Below are positions 1 through 9,171 of a stretch of DNA of 64,000 nucleotides, piece after piece. The notes under the pieces are model-generated. The model was not told the origin of the DNA. It saw nothing but the letters and a program-made list of their open reading frames with translations, and did not search any database. The translations under genes and the position numbers were made by a program. This DNA is from Saprospiraceae bacterium. GTDB taxonomy: Bacteria > Bacteroidota > Bacteroidia > Chitinophagales > Saprospiraceae. The stretch covers positions 124,001 through 188,000 of the forward strand of contig JADJLN010000019.1 in assembly GCA_016710115.1 (NCBI GenBank). The letters are read 5' to 3'. Numbering within the stretch: position 1 is the first letter of the stretch; every line of letters begins with the position of its first letter.

Positions 1-1
1 C

Positions 2-337
2 GGGAGTATGACCTTTATCCACTTTTCACTCACACGATCCATGGCCGATCTCCAGTGGCCACTGGAGGTGTATTTACTCTTTCTTGGATTGAGTATTTTT
101 TCCACGGTGATCCCGGTGTTTCTGATTTCGGAAGGTATTCGTCGCCTGGGGGCGAGCAACACGGCCATCATTGCGAGTGTGGGCCCTGTAGCAACCATTG
201 TCTTGGCATTCTTTTTCCTGCACGAACCGATCACCGCCATCCAACTGGCTGGAACGGCCCTTGTTCTGTTCGGTGTATGGCAAGTGAGTAAACGCCCGGA
301 TCGACCGGTGGGGGATACACCAATACGGGTGAGATAA
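2..337 (+). CDS. EamA/DMT-family transporter, C-terminal part (cut by window edge)
   Basis: The reading frame is already open at the window edge, so only the last ~110 residues are present. They hold about four hydrophobic segments and the end of an EamA (drug/metabolite transporter) repeat: ISEGIRRLGASNTAIIASVG followed by VATIVLAFFFLHEPITAIQL and a last helix ALVLFGVWQVS. The stretch in which one helix ends in a small-residue turn and the next carries FLHEP is typical of the second EamA repeat. Family knowledge: inner-membrane exporters of metabolites or drugs; the substrate cannot be predicted. The gene ends just before a long repeat region and no clear terminator is seen. Confidence 0.85.
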   Translation, partial: GSMTFIHFSLTRSMADLQWPLEVYLLFLGLSIFSTVIPVFLISEGIRRLGASNTAIIASVGPVATIVLAFFFLHEPITAIQLAGTALVLFGVWQVSKRPDRPVGDTPIRVR

Positions 338-344
338 AATCACA

Positions 345-1100
345 AATTCCAAATAACAAATTCCAGATAAATTAGAAGCACCAATATTCAATGACCAAAA
401 CGAGGATGAGGATTTGACGTTGAATTCAATCATCCAGAATATTCTCCATGAGTGGAGAAATCCCAAAAAGCAAATTCCAAATTCCAAATAAATTCAAAGC
501 ACTAATATTCAATGACCGAAACGAGGATTTGACGTTGAATTCAATCATCCAGAATACTCTCCATAAGTGGAGAAATCCCAAAAAGCAAATTCCAAATTTC
601 AAATAAATTCAAAACTCCAATATTCAATGACCGAAACGTGGATGAGGATTTGACCTTGAATTCAATCATCCAGAATACTCTCCATGAGTGGAGAAATCCC
701 AAAAAGCAAATTCCAAATTCCAAATAAATTCAAAGCACCAATATTCAATGACCAAAACGAGGATGAGGATTTGACCTTGAATTCAACAAGTCAGAATACT
801 CTTTATGACTCTGAAAGCACCAAAAAACAAATCCAAAATCCCAAATAAATTCAAAACTCCAATATTCAATGACCAAAACGAGGATGAGGATTTGACCTTG
901 AATTCAACAAGTCAGAATACTCTTTATGACTCTGAAAGCACCAAAAAACAAATCCCAAATTCCAAATAAATTCAAAACTCCAATATTCAATGACCGAAAC
1001 GTGGATGAGGATTTGACGTTGAATAAACAGATCAGAGTACTCTTCATGATTTGAGAAGCACCAAATAACAAATCCCAAATAAATTCAAAGCACCAATATT
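345..1100. repeat. Tandem repeat, about seven copies of a ~113-122 bp unit
   Basis: The phrase (c)aatattcaatgacc recurs near 382, 502, 617, 737, 859, 980 and, as caatggcc, 1093. Spacing is 113-122 bp. Each unit reads roughly: AAATAAATTCAAAGCACC, then AATATTCAATGACCGAAACG, then GAGGATTTGACSTTGAATTC, then a variable middle (an ATCATCCAGAATACTCTCC type or an ACAAGTCAGAATACTC type), then AAAAAGCAAATTCCAAATTC. Copies differ by point changes and small indels, and there are no unique spacers, so this is not CRISPR. Open frames inside are by-products of the repetition. The same AT-rich motif family returns at 46985-48229. Confidence 0.9.
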
Positions 1101-1134
1101 CAATGGCCGAAACAGTCTTTTGTTTCGGTCATTG
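1101..1134. repeat. Inverted repeat closing the tandem array
   Basis: Left arm caatggccgaaaca (1101-1114), loop gtcttt, right arm tgtttcggtcattg (1121-1134): 13 of 14 positions pair. The right arm is the inverse of the core motif of the upstream tandem units. From 1121 to about 1390 the repeat family continues in opposite orientation (tttcggtcattg again near 1285, then TTTGGTGCTTGGAATTTGTG). The region 1135-1436 has no gene I can support. Confidence 0.75.
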
Positions 1135-1436
1135 GTTTTTCGAATTTCGAATTTGCCTGGCCGCCGGCAGGCGGGTTTGTTTTTTGGTTCTTGTGATTTG
1201 TGATTTTTTTTGTGATTTGACGATTGAGATTTGGAATTTCTCCCAGTTGATCATTCTTCATTCTATCCCCGATGTCTCACATGTTTCGGTCATTGATTTT
1301 TCGAATTTGTTTGTTTTTTGGTGCTTGGAATTTGTGATTTCCTCTGGGGTGTGCTTGTTATTTGTGATTTCCCCTTCACTCCTGCTCTTGCAACTTGTTT
1401 GACAACAGAGTAACTTGGGCACTTCAATCCCTCCTG

Positions 1437-3014
1437 ATGAAATGTCTGTACATCGCGGCCATCCTCATGGCCCTTTCCCTGTCTGCTGCTTCAGCACAGA
1501 ATGCCGCTCCTGAAGTCATCATCACCAATGTATCGGTGGATGAACCCGCCCAGGCAGTCTATGTGACCTACGACCTGCTGGATAATGAATACGATCCATG
1601 CGACGTGTGGTTCGGCATCTCACTTGACGGAGGCCAGACCTTCCTGGCAGATAATGGGACTGTTTTCGGTGATATCGGGCCTGGGATATTGACCGGTACG
1701 GATCATCAGATCTCCTGGTTTGCCCAGTCGGTACCCGATCTTTATCAGGCCATTATCCGGGTAGTCGCGGATGACGGGTATCCCGTAGACATTCAGGCCC
1801 TGGTCGATCAGGTCAATGAAGCTGGTGTGTATGACCATTTGTCAGAACTGGCGGTCAAACGGCATCACACTGGAAATCCCTCCGGATTGGAACAGGTCAG
1901 GGACACCCTGTCCTCCCTGTTTGAACAGTATGGCCTTCAGGTGGAACAGCAACCGGCTTTCTTCCAAACCTACAGCTACCCCAATATCCTGGCCCGCCAG
2001 GGCGGGTGGGTATATGAAGATTCCACCTATATCGTGGATGCCCACTATGACGGCGTGAGTGCCGGACCCGGGGCCGATGACAACGCCACCGGAGTGGTCG
2101 GTACGATTGAAGTGGCTCGCATTCTCAGCCAGGTTCCCTGTCGCAAAAGCCTGCGCTATATCGGTTTTGCCTTTGAAGAACAGGGCCTGATCGGCAGTAA
2201 TGAATATGTCAATAAAGGGGGCATCAAACCCTGGGAGAAGATCGCCGGGGTGCTGAATATGGAGATGATCGGTTATTTCAGTAACAAGATCAACAGCCAG
2301 ACAGTACCAGCGGGATTCGACCTCCTCTTTCCCGCTGCGACTGCAGACATTGCCGCTCAGTTGTATCGGGGCAACTTTCTGATCGTAACCGGAAATACCG
2401 CATCCCAACCCCTGATCAACACCTTCGTGGATGTAGCAGATACCTATGTGCCTGAACTCCGTACCGTTTCATTGTCTGTTCCCGGAAATGGGCAGATCGC
2501 TCCCGATCTCCGCCGCAGCGATCATTCCCGGTTCTGGGACGCCGGATACCAGGCCCTGATGCTCACCGACGGCGCTGAAACCCGCAATAAAAATTACCAT
2601 ACCTCCAAGGATGTGATCGACAGTCTCAGCCTGACATTCCTGACGAACAACATCAGGGCTGTACTGGCAACCGCCGCCACCTTGGCTGAACCCATGCATG
2701 CCGGTCAGGATCTCTTTGTCCTGAGCGATCTGGTTTCCACGGATGATCATGCACACACCTCAGGTTGTCGTATATCCTGCTCCCTTAATCCGATTCGCGA
2801 TCTGTTGATACTGCAAATCGACGACTGTGCCGGTGAGTCGATGACCGCCACCTTATACGCATTGGACGGACGTGCCATTCTGTCCAGAAAGATCGAACCC
2901 CGTTCCGCTCAGGAAACAGTACAGATTCCTATTGTCAAGCCTGCCGCCGGCACCTACCTTCTTGTGGTCGAGAGCGACCATCACAGTACGACACTGACAG
3001 TGGCGGTGGAATAG
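1437..3014 (+). CDS. Secreted M28-family metallopeptidase with T9SS sorting domain
   Basis: A predicted zinc aminopeptidase exported by Sec and the type IX system. The ATG at 1437 is chosen because it starts a clean signal peptide (MKCLYIAAILMALSLSAASA, cut before QNAAPEV); upstream only a TTG is available. Residues ~25-105 look like an N-terminal beta-sandwich. The M28 domain follows with metal-ligand motifs DAHYDG (about residue 200), PGADDNATG, FEEQGLIGSNEY, SDHSRFWDAGY and KNYHTSKDVID. The usual NLDMIG motif reads NMEMIGYF, with Glu for Asp. The last ~75 residues (from CSLNPIRDLLILQI to STTLTVAVE) fit a type A sorting domain. Cell-surface or extracellular peptide degradation is inferred. 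Confidence 0.9.
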   Translation: MKCLYIAAILMALSLSAASAQNAAPEVIITNVSVDEPAQAVYVTYDLLDNEYDPCDVWFGISLDGGQTFLADNGTVFGDIGPGILTGTDHQISWFAQSVPDLYQAIIRVVADDGYPVDIQALVDQVNEAGVYDHLSELAVKRHHTGNPSGLEQVRDTLSSLFEQYGLQVEQQPAFFQTYSYPNILARQGGWVYEDSTYIVDAHYDGVSAGPGADDNATGVVGTIEVARILSQVPCRKSLRYIGFAFEEQGLIGSNEYVNKGGIKPWEKIAGVLNMEMIGYFSNKINSQTVPAGFDLLFPAATADIAAQLYRGNFLIVTGNTASQPLINTFVDVADTYVPELRTVSLSVPGNGQIAPDLRRSDHSRFWDAGYQALMLTDGAETRNKNYHTSKDVIDSLSLTFLTNNIRAVLATAATLAEPMHAGQDLFVLSDLVSTDDHAHTSGCRISCSLNPIRDLLILQIDDCAGESMTATLYALDGRAILSRKIEPRSAQETVQIPIVKPAAGTYLLVVESDHHSTTLTVAVE

Positions 3015-3051
3015 CTCGGGCAGTCGCGATCAGCGTGCTACCTTTGCCTGA

Positions 3052-4452
3052 ATGGGAAGGCGTAAACAACCGATGGTCCAACATGTCACTATTACCGGCC
3101 TGGCCGACAAGGGACGTGGCGTGGGACGGGATGAGACGGGACGAGTCTATTTCATCAAGGAAACAGCACCTGGCGATGTCGTCAATGTCCAGGTCCTTCG
3201 AAAGAAAAAATCATTTTTCGAAGCCATTGTGACCGAATATGTGACCCTCTCCCCTCCGGGTCACCCCTTTCTGTGCTGATTTCGATTTCTGCGGTGGTTG
3301 CTCCTTTCAACATGTTGATTATGCCCTCCAGCTGGCAGAAAAACAACGCCAGGTCGAAGATGCCTTTCGGAGGATCGGACACATCGAACCAGGGGAGATG
3401 CAGCCCATTCTCGGGTGCCCTGAAACAGTCCACTATCGCAACAAACTGGAGTTCGGATTCTCCTGTAAGAAATGGCTGACCCGGGATGAGATCGCGGCCG
3501 GTATTCCGAACGAACAGGATGTCCTGGGGTTGCATCCACAAAAGCCTTCGATAAAATCCTGGATCTGAAAACCTGCTATCTCCAGGCAGACCCGTCGGAA
3601 ACGATCCGCCATGCCTGCAAGCGGATCGGAAAAGAACAGGGCCTGACCTTCTATGACGTTATGAAACATGAAGGGTTTCTCCGTCAATTGGTCGTCCGGG
3701 TTTTTACCACGGGCCAGGTGTTAGTCATAGTCGGTTTTGGCGAAGACGATGCGAAAAAACATAAGGACTATCTGGATGCCTTGCGCCGGGCTGTGCCGGA
3801 GATCACCAGTCTGCAGTATTTCGTCAACACCAAAATGAACGACTTCTTCCTCGACCTGCCGATCACGGTCTATGACGGTCCGGCTCAGGTTGAAGAAGAA
3901 CTGGGACATGTGCGTTTCCGGGTGGGTCCGAAATCCTTCTTCCAGACCAATACCCTTCAGGCCAGGCGACTTTACGACATTGTCTTGGAATATGCCGGGT
4001 TGACGGGTACCGAAAAGGTGTATGATCTGTACACCGGCCTGGGAAGCATAGCCCTGTATGTGGCCGGTTCCTGCGCCTCCATTGTCGGAATCGAAGAAGT
4101 GTCTGCCGCCATTGACGACGCGCGGGAGAATGCCGCTCTGAACGGGATTACCAATGCGACCTTTTATGCAGGTGATGTCAAACTGGTGATGGATGGGGAT
4201 TTCATTGCTCAATATGGACGTCCTGATGTCCTGATCACCGATCCCCCACGTGCCGGTATGCATGCAGATGTCGTAGCTGCGATCCGGACTCTGGGACCAT
4301 CCCGTATTGTCTATGTCAGTTGCAATCCGTCCACCCAGGCTCGGGATATTGCATTATTGGGAAATGGATATCGCGTTCTGAAGACCCGTGCTGTGGACAT
4401 GTTTCCCCATACGCACCATGTGGAGAACGTGGCGCTGCTGGAAAAGATCTAA
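3052..4452 (+). CDS. rlmD: 23S rRNA (uracil-C5)-methyltransferase, RlmD/RumA type (frame broken twice)
   Basis: SAM-dependent m5U methyltransferase with an N-terminal TRAM domain (VQHVTITGLADKG...) and the RumA-type iron-sulfur motif. The frame breaks near 3270, in the Cys cluster (CADFDFCGGC appears if one C of CCCTTTCTG is dropped), and near 3540 (CATCCACAAAAGCC, one base lost). After repair the protein is about 466 residues, normal for the family. Conserved pieces: HYRNKLEFGF, FFQTNTLQARRLYD, VYDLYTGLGSIALY (SAM site), LITDPPRAGMHADV and the catalytic-cysteine motif YVSCNPSTQARD, then MFPHTHHVENV. The shifts lie in short homopolymers, so I read them as sequence errors. Assignment to the U1939 enzyme rather than a paralogue is by similarity only. 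Confidence 0.88.
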
Positions 4453-4473
4453 TCGGCTACCTTCGCATCGATT

Positions 4474-4836
4474 ATGGAACCGGAAGATAAACTCCAACAG
4501 ATCAAATCGGATCTTCAACCCTATATCCGCCTGATGGGCACACTGGCGGATCAGGTGCTGGTGCAGGATGTGTCCAATTACCCGATTTTTGTGGTGCATC
4601 CCAATACCATTGAACTGGGTTTGCCGGTCGTAGAAAAAGGTCCCAATAACCGGTGGGCCATTCATGTCTCTACACTGGAAGAGTTCTCTGCCAAGCAACT
4701 GATCCAGGCCGATAAAATTGCAGAATTTCGCAGGGTATACAAAGATCCGGAGTACCATCTCTGTCTTTTTGTCCTTTCCGATCTGGGTGCCCAGTTTATC
4801 TTTTTACCCCGGGGAATACACCCTGCAGAAGAATGA
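4474..4836 (+). CDS. Conserved-looking hypothetical protein, 120 aa
   Basis: A complete small soluble protein of 120 residues, 21 bp after rlmD on the same strand and likely co-transcribed. It begins MEPEDKLQQIKSDLQPYIRL, has an alpha-helical start, a mixed middle (NYPIFVVHPNTIELGLPVVE) and a conserved-looking end (EYHLCLFVLSDLGAQFIFLP). No signal peptide, membrane segment or known catalytic motif is visible. Codon use and the close fit between neighbours argue that it is real. I do not recognise the family and assign no function. Confidence 0.7.
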   Translation: MEPEDKLQQIKSDLQPYIRLMGTLADQVLVQDVSNYPIFVVHPNTIELGLPVVEKGPNNRWAIHVSTLEEFSAKQLIQADKIAEFRRVYKDPEYHLCLFVLSDLGAQFIFLPRGIHPAEE

Positions 4837-4956
4837 CACCTCTTGTGGTCCAGATGCTTATCCATCAAATTGGGGACATCGATTATTCCAGATAGCCGAT
4901 GATGATTCAATAACTTGTGAAGGCCTGATTTTGCCTTATGGATCAAGTTATTTCCC

Positions 4957-5661
4957 ATGCTTTCCCACATCCGCAACGTTGCAGATGACCTGCTGAATCT
5001 GCTTTATCCACGGCTTTGTGCAGCTTGTGGCATCCGTCATCCCTCCCGGGATGCGGCATTATGTGTGACCTGCCAGTTTGATCTTCCACGGACGGATTAC
5101 CACCTTTTTCATGACAATTCGATTACCCGGCGACTGGCAGGACGGTTTTCATTGGAAACCGCAACAGCGATGTTCTATTTTGTCAAGGATGCCTCTGTCC
5201 AGCACCTATTGCATCGCGTCAAGTACATGGGCAGGAAGGAAGCCGCTTTGCATCTGGGTCGGCAATATGGGAGAGAATTAAAGGAAATTGCGGGTTACTG
5301 CAAAGTCCAGTTGGTTGTCCCTGTACCGTTACATCCGAGCCGTGAACATCAGCGAGGATACAATCAAAGCGCCTGGTTTGCCAGAGGCCTGGCAGAAGGA
5401 CTGGATATCCCTGTGCGAGAGCGGGCGCTTGCCAGAATTCGAAAGACCGAAACGCAGACCAACAAATCGCGACAGGAACGATTGCACAATACGGAAGGTG
5501 CCTTTGTCGTGCGTCATCCCGGTTTGATCAAGGGACAACATCTCCTTCTGGTGGATGACGTCATGACGACGGGTGCCACACTGGAAGCATGCGCAATCCC
5601 TCTTCTTCAGATCCAGGATGTGAAGTTGACCATCGTTACCCTGGCGATCGCTCAGGATTGA
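4957..5661 (+). CDS. comF: ComF-family phosphoribosyltransferase-like protein
   Basis: 234 residues. The N-terminus holds the ComF zinc-binding cysteines (LYPRLCAACGIRHPSRDAAL followed by CVTCQFDLP), and the C-terminal half is a type I phosphoribosyltransferase domain with the PRPP-binding motif LLLVDDVMTTGATLEAC. The middle VVPVPLHPSREHQRGYNQS and KTETQTNKSRQERLHN motifs are typical of the family. In naturally competent bacteria ComF is needed for DNA uptake; in other lineages its role is unclear. Length is normal. The gene ends 18 bp before a 16-bp perfect hairpin that separates it from a convergent gene. Confidence 0.92.
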   Translation: MLSHIRNVADDLLNLLYPRLCAACGIRHPSRDAALCVTCQFDLPRTDYHLFHDNSITRRLAGRFSLETATAMFYFVKDASVQHLLHRVKYMGRKEAALHLGRQYGRELKEIAGYCKVQLVVPVPLHPSREHQRGYNQSAWFARGLAEGLDIPVRERALARIRKTETQTNKSRQERLHNTEGAFVVRHPGLIKGQHLLLVDDVMTTGATLEACAIPLLQIQDVKLTIVTLAIAQD

Positions 5662-5679
5662 AAGCAAACTTACTTCTTC

Positions 5680-5715
5680 GTTCGCATCCTGAACAGATAT
5701 GTTCAGGATGCGAAC
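5680..5715. terminator. Perfect 16-bp hairpin between convergent genes
   Basis: Left arm GTTCGCATCCTGAACA (5680-5695), loop GATA, right arm TGTTCAGGATGCGAAC (5700-5715), without mismatch. It sits between the stop of comF (+) and the stop of the outer-membrane-like gene (-). There is no U-tract on either side, so it is not a textbook intrinsic terminator, but the position fits transcript ends for both genes. Similar long hairpins follow other genes in this window (24571, 51956, 53985). Confidence 0.7.
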
Positions 5716-5721
5716 CCTAGA

Positions 5722-6279
5722 TCAATATGCCCGCAAGTTGATAAAGTGCCGGAAACCAAAGTTGACATACAGGTTCTCTGTAGTCAGATTGAGTCCACCA
5801 TCCAGGAAGATTTCCATGTTGTTCTTGAAATCCCGGATCCGGAAATAACCCAGCTCGACACCAAGGGTATATTGCAGGTTGTCCTCATCTGCTGAAAACA
5901 AATACTGGGCACCTCCCTTGGCCATGGCGGAAAAGGCATTGCTGTTGTGAGCTGCACATTTATTGCCATTGGTGCGCCAAAGGCCGGCACCGGCTTCAAG
6001 TCGAACGAAAGGTTGAAAATCGATCGTTTCTTCAATGGCTTCCGAATCAAAATCAGCAGTGACGGTCGTACCGCCCTGGAATCGACCCATAAAATGGTGG
6101 GTGCCGATCCCGAATCCTGCATCCGCACCCAGTCCGGCATGCTGGGTCAGTTCTGATATATTGGAGGTATGCAGATAAATGCCTGGGATATCCAGAAACA
6201 GCCGTGCTTCCTGGGCCTTCACTGCAACGCTGGTAATGATGAATGTCAGACCGAAGATGAACTTGAGAGATCCTTTCAT
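5722..6279 (-). CDS. Putative outer-membrane beta-barrel protein
   Basis: About 185 residues when started at the ATG ending at 6279, which opens a signal peptide (MKGSLKFIFGLTFIITSVAV then KAQEARLFLD). The remainder shows alternating hydrophobic and polar strands with many Gly and aromatic residues (AGLGADAGFGIGTHHFMGRF, FVRLEAGAGLWR, YTLGVELGYFRIRDF) and ends YVNFGFRHFINLRAY; an aromatic C-terminal strand is common in small outer-membrane barrels. The fold call is inference from this pattern. It is divergent from the amidophosphoribosyltransferase gene, with ~108 bp between the starts, and its 3' end faces comF. Confidence 0.6.
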   Translation of the reverse strand: MKGSLKFIFGLTFIITSVAVKAQEARLFLDIPGIYLHTSNISELTQHAGLGADAGFGIGTHHFMGRFQGGTTVTADFDSEAIEETIDFQPFVRLEAGAGLWRTNGNKCAAHNSNAFSAMAKGGAQYLFSADEDNLQYTLGVELGYFRIRDFKNNMEIFLDGGLNLTTENLYVNFGFRHFINLRAY

Positions 6280-6387
6280 GTTTTGAGTTTCTTTTGAATG
6301 TAGATACTGTTGGGACAAAAATAGCTGCCTTATCCGAATGTGGTACTGTTGAAGGCAGACGAAGTATCTTTGCAGACGATTCAGCAT

Positions 6388-8280
6388 ATGAGTGATCAGA
6401 TCAAACACGAATGTGGCCTTGCCTTTGTCCGGCTTTTAAAACCGGTCTCTTATTATAGTGAGACTTATGGCAATCCACTGTATGGCCTTCAGAAAGTCAG
6501 GCTGCTCATGCAGAAAATGCGCAATCGAGGCCAGGATGGTGCCGGTCTGGCGACGATCAAACTGCATGCTGACCCCGGCCAACGGTATATCAGTCGCCGA
6601 CGAAGTGTGGACTCGGATTACCTGAAAGATCTGTTCAGCGGAGTGTATGGCCACTTCGCCGATCTGCCTCCGGAGCAGGTCAAGGATGCCGATTGGTTAT
6701 ACAAGAATATGCCATATACCGGTGAATTGCTTCTTGGCCATTTGCGGTATGGTACACATGGCGATAATTCCATCGAAACCTGCCATCCGTTTCTTCGCCA
6801 GAACAACTGGATTACCCGAAATCTGGTGCTGGCTGGCAACTTCAACATGACGAACGTGGATGAGCTGTTCAATGAGCTGGTCGAATTGGGCCAGTATCCA
6901 AAAGAACGCTCAGATACGGTCACGGTCATGGAAAAGATCGGCCACTTTCTGGATGATGAAGTGCAACGATTGTACACCTGGTTCAAACCGGATGGGTACA
7001 ATAATCAGGAGATCAATGAATTGATCTTCGAACATCTGGACATCCAGCGTCTGTTGCGCAGGGCCAGTCGCAAGTTTGATGGCGGCTATGTGATCGCCGG
7101 TCTGGTCGGGCATGGGGATGCGTTTGTCATCCGCGATCCGGCAGGGATCAGGCCTGCATATTATTACCGTGACGATGACGTCGTCGTGGCCGCTTCAGAA
7201 AGACCGGCCATTCAAACTGCATTTAATGTCAAATTCGAACAGGTCAGGGAATTACAACCGGGCCATGCGTTGATCGTCAAGCGCAACGGGGAAATAGCCG
7301 AATTACCATTTACCGAGCCAACGAATCGCTCTGCCTGCAGTTTTGAACGCATTTATTTCAGTCGAGGTACCGATCGGGAGATCTATCGCGAGCGGAAAAA
7401 GCTGGGTGAACTCCTGGCCGATCGCGTATTGGAGGAGGTGAACTATGATGTGGAAAACACCGTGTTTTCTTTTGTTCCCAATACCGCGGAATCTGCCTTT
7501 TTCGGTCTGATCGAAGGGATTGACAATGCGATGAATCAACGGAAGATTGGCGAGATTCAAGCTTTAGGACCAAACCCGACAACCAGTGATCTGGCCCGTA
7601 TCCTGAATCGGCGTGCCCGCGTCGAAAAACTGGTGGTAAAAGATGCTAAACTGCGCACATTCATCAGTGCGGATGAGGCACGTGGTGAGTTGGTCAGTCA
7701 CGTCTATGATGTGACCTATGGCATTGTTCGCAATGCCGTTGATACCGCCGTCCTGTTGGATGATTCCATTGTCAGAGGTACCACGTTGCAGGACAGCCTG
7801 ATCACTATTGTGGCCCGTTTGAATCCAAAACGGATCATCATTCTTTCATCCGCACCTCAGATCCGATATCCGGATTGTTATGGGATCGACATGAGTAAAA
7901 TGGGTGAATTTGTCGCCTTCCGGGCACTGGTCAATCTATTGCGCAGAGACAACCGGCTTCACCTCCTGGATGAGGCATATGATCGCTGCAAATTCTCCGA
8001 GACTCTCCCCCTGTCAGAGATGCAAAATGAGGTCCGTCATATCTTTGATGCGTACACCGCCCAGGAAATCTCGGATGAAATCGCCCGGATCATCACACCC
8101 AAAGGATTGGAAATTCCCGTTACCGTAATCTACCAGACATTGGAAAATCTGCATGAGGCCTGTCCTCTGAATACAGGTGATTGGTATTTTTCAGGAAAAT
8201 ATCCTACGCCTGGTGGTAATCGGGTCATCAACCGGGCATTTATCAATTATATGGAGAAAAAGAACGTGCGGGCGTATTGA
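6388..8280 (+). CDS. Amidophosphoribosyltransferase-like class II glutamine amidotransferase (long form)
   Basis: 630 residues from ATG 6388; the open frame reaches further upstream, but the conserved N-terminus MSDQIKHECGLAF fixes this start. The Cys in HECGLA is the expected Ntn-type amidotransferase nucleophile (residue 9). Further motifs: NRGQDGAGLATIKL, LLGHLRYGTHGDNSIETCHP, FDGGYVIAGLVGHGDAFVIR, and the phosphoribosyltransferase PRPP motif VLLDDSIVRGTTLQDS. It is much longer than standard PurF (~470-500), with insertions in the amidotransferase half and a C-terminal extension; such ~630-residue forms occur in Bacteroidetes. The likely role is the first step of purine synthesis, but a different acceptor is possible, so no symbol is given. 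Confidence 0.85.
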   Translation: MSDQIKHECGLAFVRLLKPVSYYSETYGNPLYGLQKVRLLMQKMRNRGQDGAGLATIKLHADPGQRYISRRRSVDSDYLKDLFSGVYGHFADLPPEQVKDADWLYKNMPYTGELLLGHLRYGTHGDNSIETCHPFLRQNNWITRNLVLAGNFNMTNVDELFNELVELGQYPKERSDTVTVMEKIGHFLDDEVQRLYTWFKPDGYNNQEINELIFEHLDIQRLLRRASRKFDGGYVIAGLVGHGDAFVIRDPAGIRPAYYYRDDDVVVAASERPAIQTAFNVKFEQVRELQPGHALIVKRNGEIAELPFTEPTNRSACSFERIYFSRGTDREIYRERKKLGELLADRVLEEVNYDVENTVFSFVPNTAESAFFGLIEGIDNAMNQRKIGEIQALGPNPTTSDLARILNRRARVEKLVVKDAKLRTFISADEARGELVSHVYDVTYGIVRNAVDTAVLLDDSIVRGTTLQDSLITIVARLNPKRIIILSSAPQIRYPDCYGIDMSKMGEFVAFRALVNLLRRDNRLHLLDEAYDRCKFSETLPLSEMQNEVRHIFDAYTAQEISDEIARIITPKGLEIPVTVIYQTLENLHEACPLNTGDWYFSGKYPTPGGNRVINRAFINYMEKKNVRAY

Positions 8281-8413
8281 CGGGGGTCTTTCTGAAATGC
8301 CATTCTCGTGCTTCAATCACATCCATATGGAGGAATTGAAATTATCCTTCCAAACTCATAAACGCATAACCTTCTCATCGACTTCTCCCCTCCGAACTCC
8401 TCGACCCACCCTG

Positions 8414-9169
8414 TTATCGCTTGTTCAATTCACCGCTGCCGTACATTTTGGAATTGACAATACCTGCATTTCCGGTATAGGTGACATTACCGCTGCCATT
8501 GACCTGAACATTCAGGATGGAGTCAGCATGGACAAGAGCATCGCCCGAGCCTGAAATAAACAGGCTGACCCGATTACACATAAATTGTTCTGCAAGGACA
8601 TCACCAGAACCATTGGATTGGACAGAAAATGAGGTTGCAGAACCGGAAAGCTGAAGTTCTGGCGATCCATTGAGTTCCGCATTCACAACATCGTACGCCA
8701 GTTCCAATTTAATATCAGACGAACCGTTAGACTCAATTTCCAGCTGAGATCCCTGGATGGTGCTGCTCGATCGCAGATCTCCGCTCCCATGAAGTCCAAT
8801 GGTTGTCCAGTCTGGCGCCTGGATATGAATGTGAATAGGCGTTTTTATCTGGATCGGTGTCCCTTTCTTGAATCCGATAAACAACGTTTGATCATCTGAT
8901 AATTCTGTTGTGATTTGTTGCAGGATATTCTCATCCGCATCTATTTCCACACGAAATGTCTCGCCCTGGCTGATCGTTGTGGTAAAATCCCCGTTGATCA
9001 GGACGGATGAAAATCCGGTTACTGTGCGCACTTCATGTTTGCTCACTCCTGTCCCGACAATCCGGTCTCCCATGTTTATTCCAAAGAACCTCATGTACAC
9101 CATGGAGGCGATCAACAGGAAGACGAATGTTCCCAAAAGGAGGAGAATGATTTTATTGCTGGTTTTCAT
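8414..9169 (-). CDS. Head-GIN domain protein (DUF2807)
   Basis: 251 residues. An N-terminal hydrophobic anchor (IILLLLGTFVFLLIASMVYM) is followed by a repetitive beta-rich domain with the recurring HGSGD/NGSSD/NGSPEL/NGSGDV/SGSGDA/NGSGNV/YGSGEL pattern, which is the hallmark of the DUF2807 family. It is a predicted membrane-anchored protein facing the periplasm; the molecular function is unknown. It starts two bases after the GntR-type regulator stop, so it is the last gene of a four-gene operon (ATPase, permease, regulator, head-GIN). A link to envelope stress or antibiotic response is inference from the YtrA-like context. Confidence 0.88.
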   Translation of the reverse strand: MKTSNKIILLLLGTFVFLLIASMVYMRFFGINMGDRIVGTGVSKHEVRTVTGFSSVLINGDFTTTISQGETFRVEIDADENILQQITTELSDDQTLFIGFKKGTPIQIKTPIHIHIQAPDWTTIGLHGSGDLRSSSTIQGSQLEIESNGSSDIKLELAYDVVNAELNGSPELQLSGSATSFSVQSNGSGDVLAEQFMCNRVSLFISGSGDALVHADSILNVQVNGSGNVTYTGNAGIVNSKMYGSGELNKR

Positions 9170-9171
9170 GT

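Noticed and set aside
345..1100. CRISPR-like regular repeats
   Set aside because: The whole ~120-bp unit is repeated, with no unique spacers between short repeats and no cas genes in the window.
1395..1436. TTG start for the M28 peptidase
   Set aside because: The ATG at 1437 starts a normal signal peptide; the extra 14 residues would disturb it.
6340..6387. Upstream GTG/ATG start for the amidophosphoribosyltransferase
   Set aside because: The family N-terminus with the catalytic Cys near residue 9 begins at 6388.
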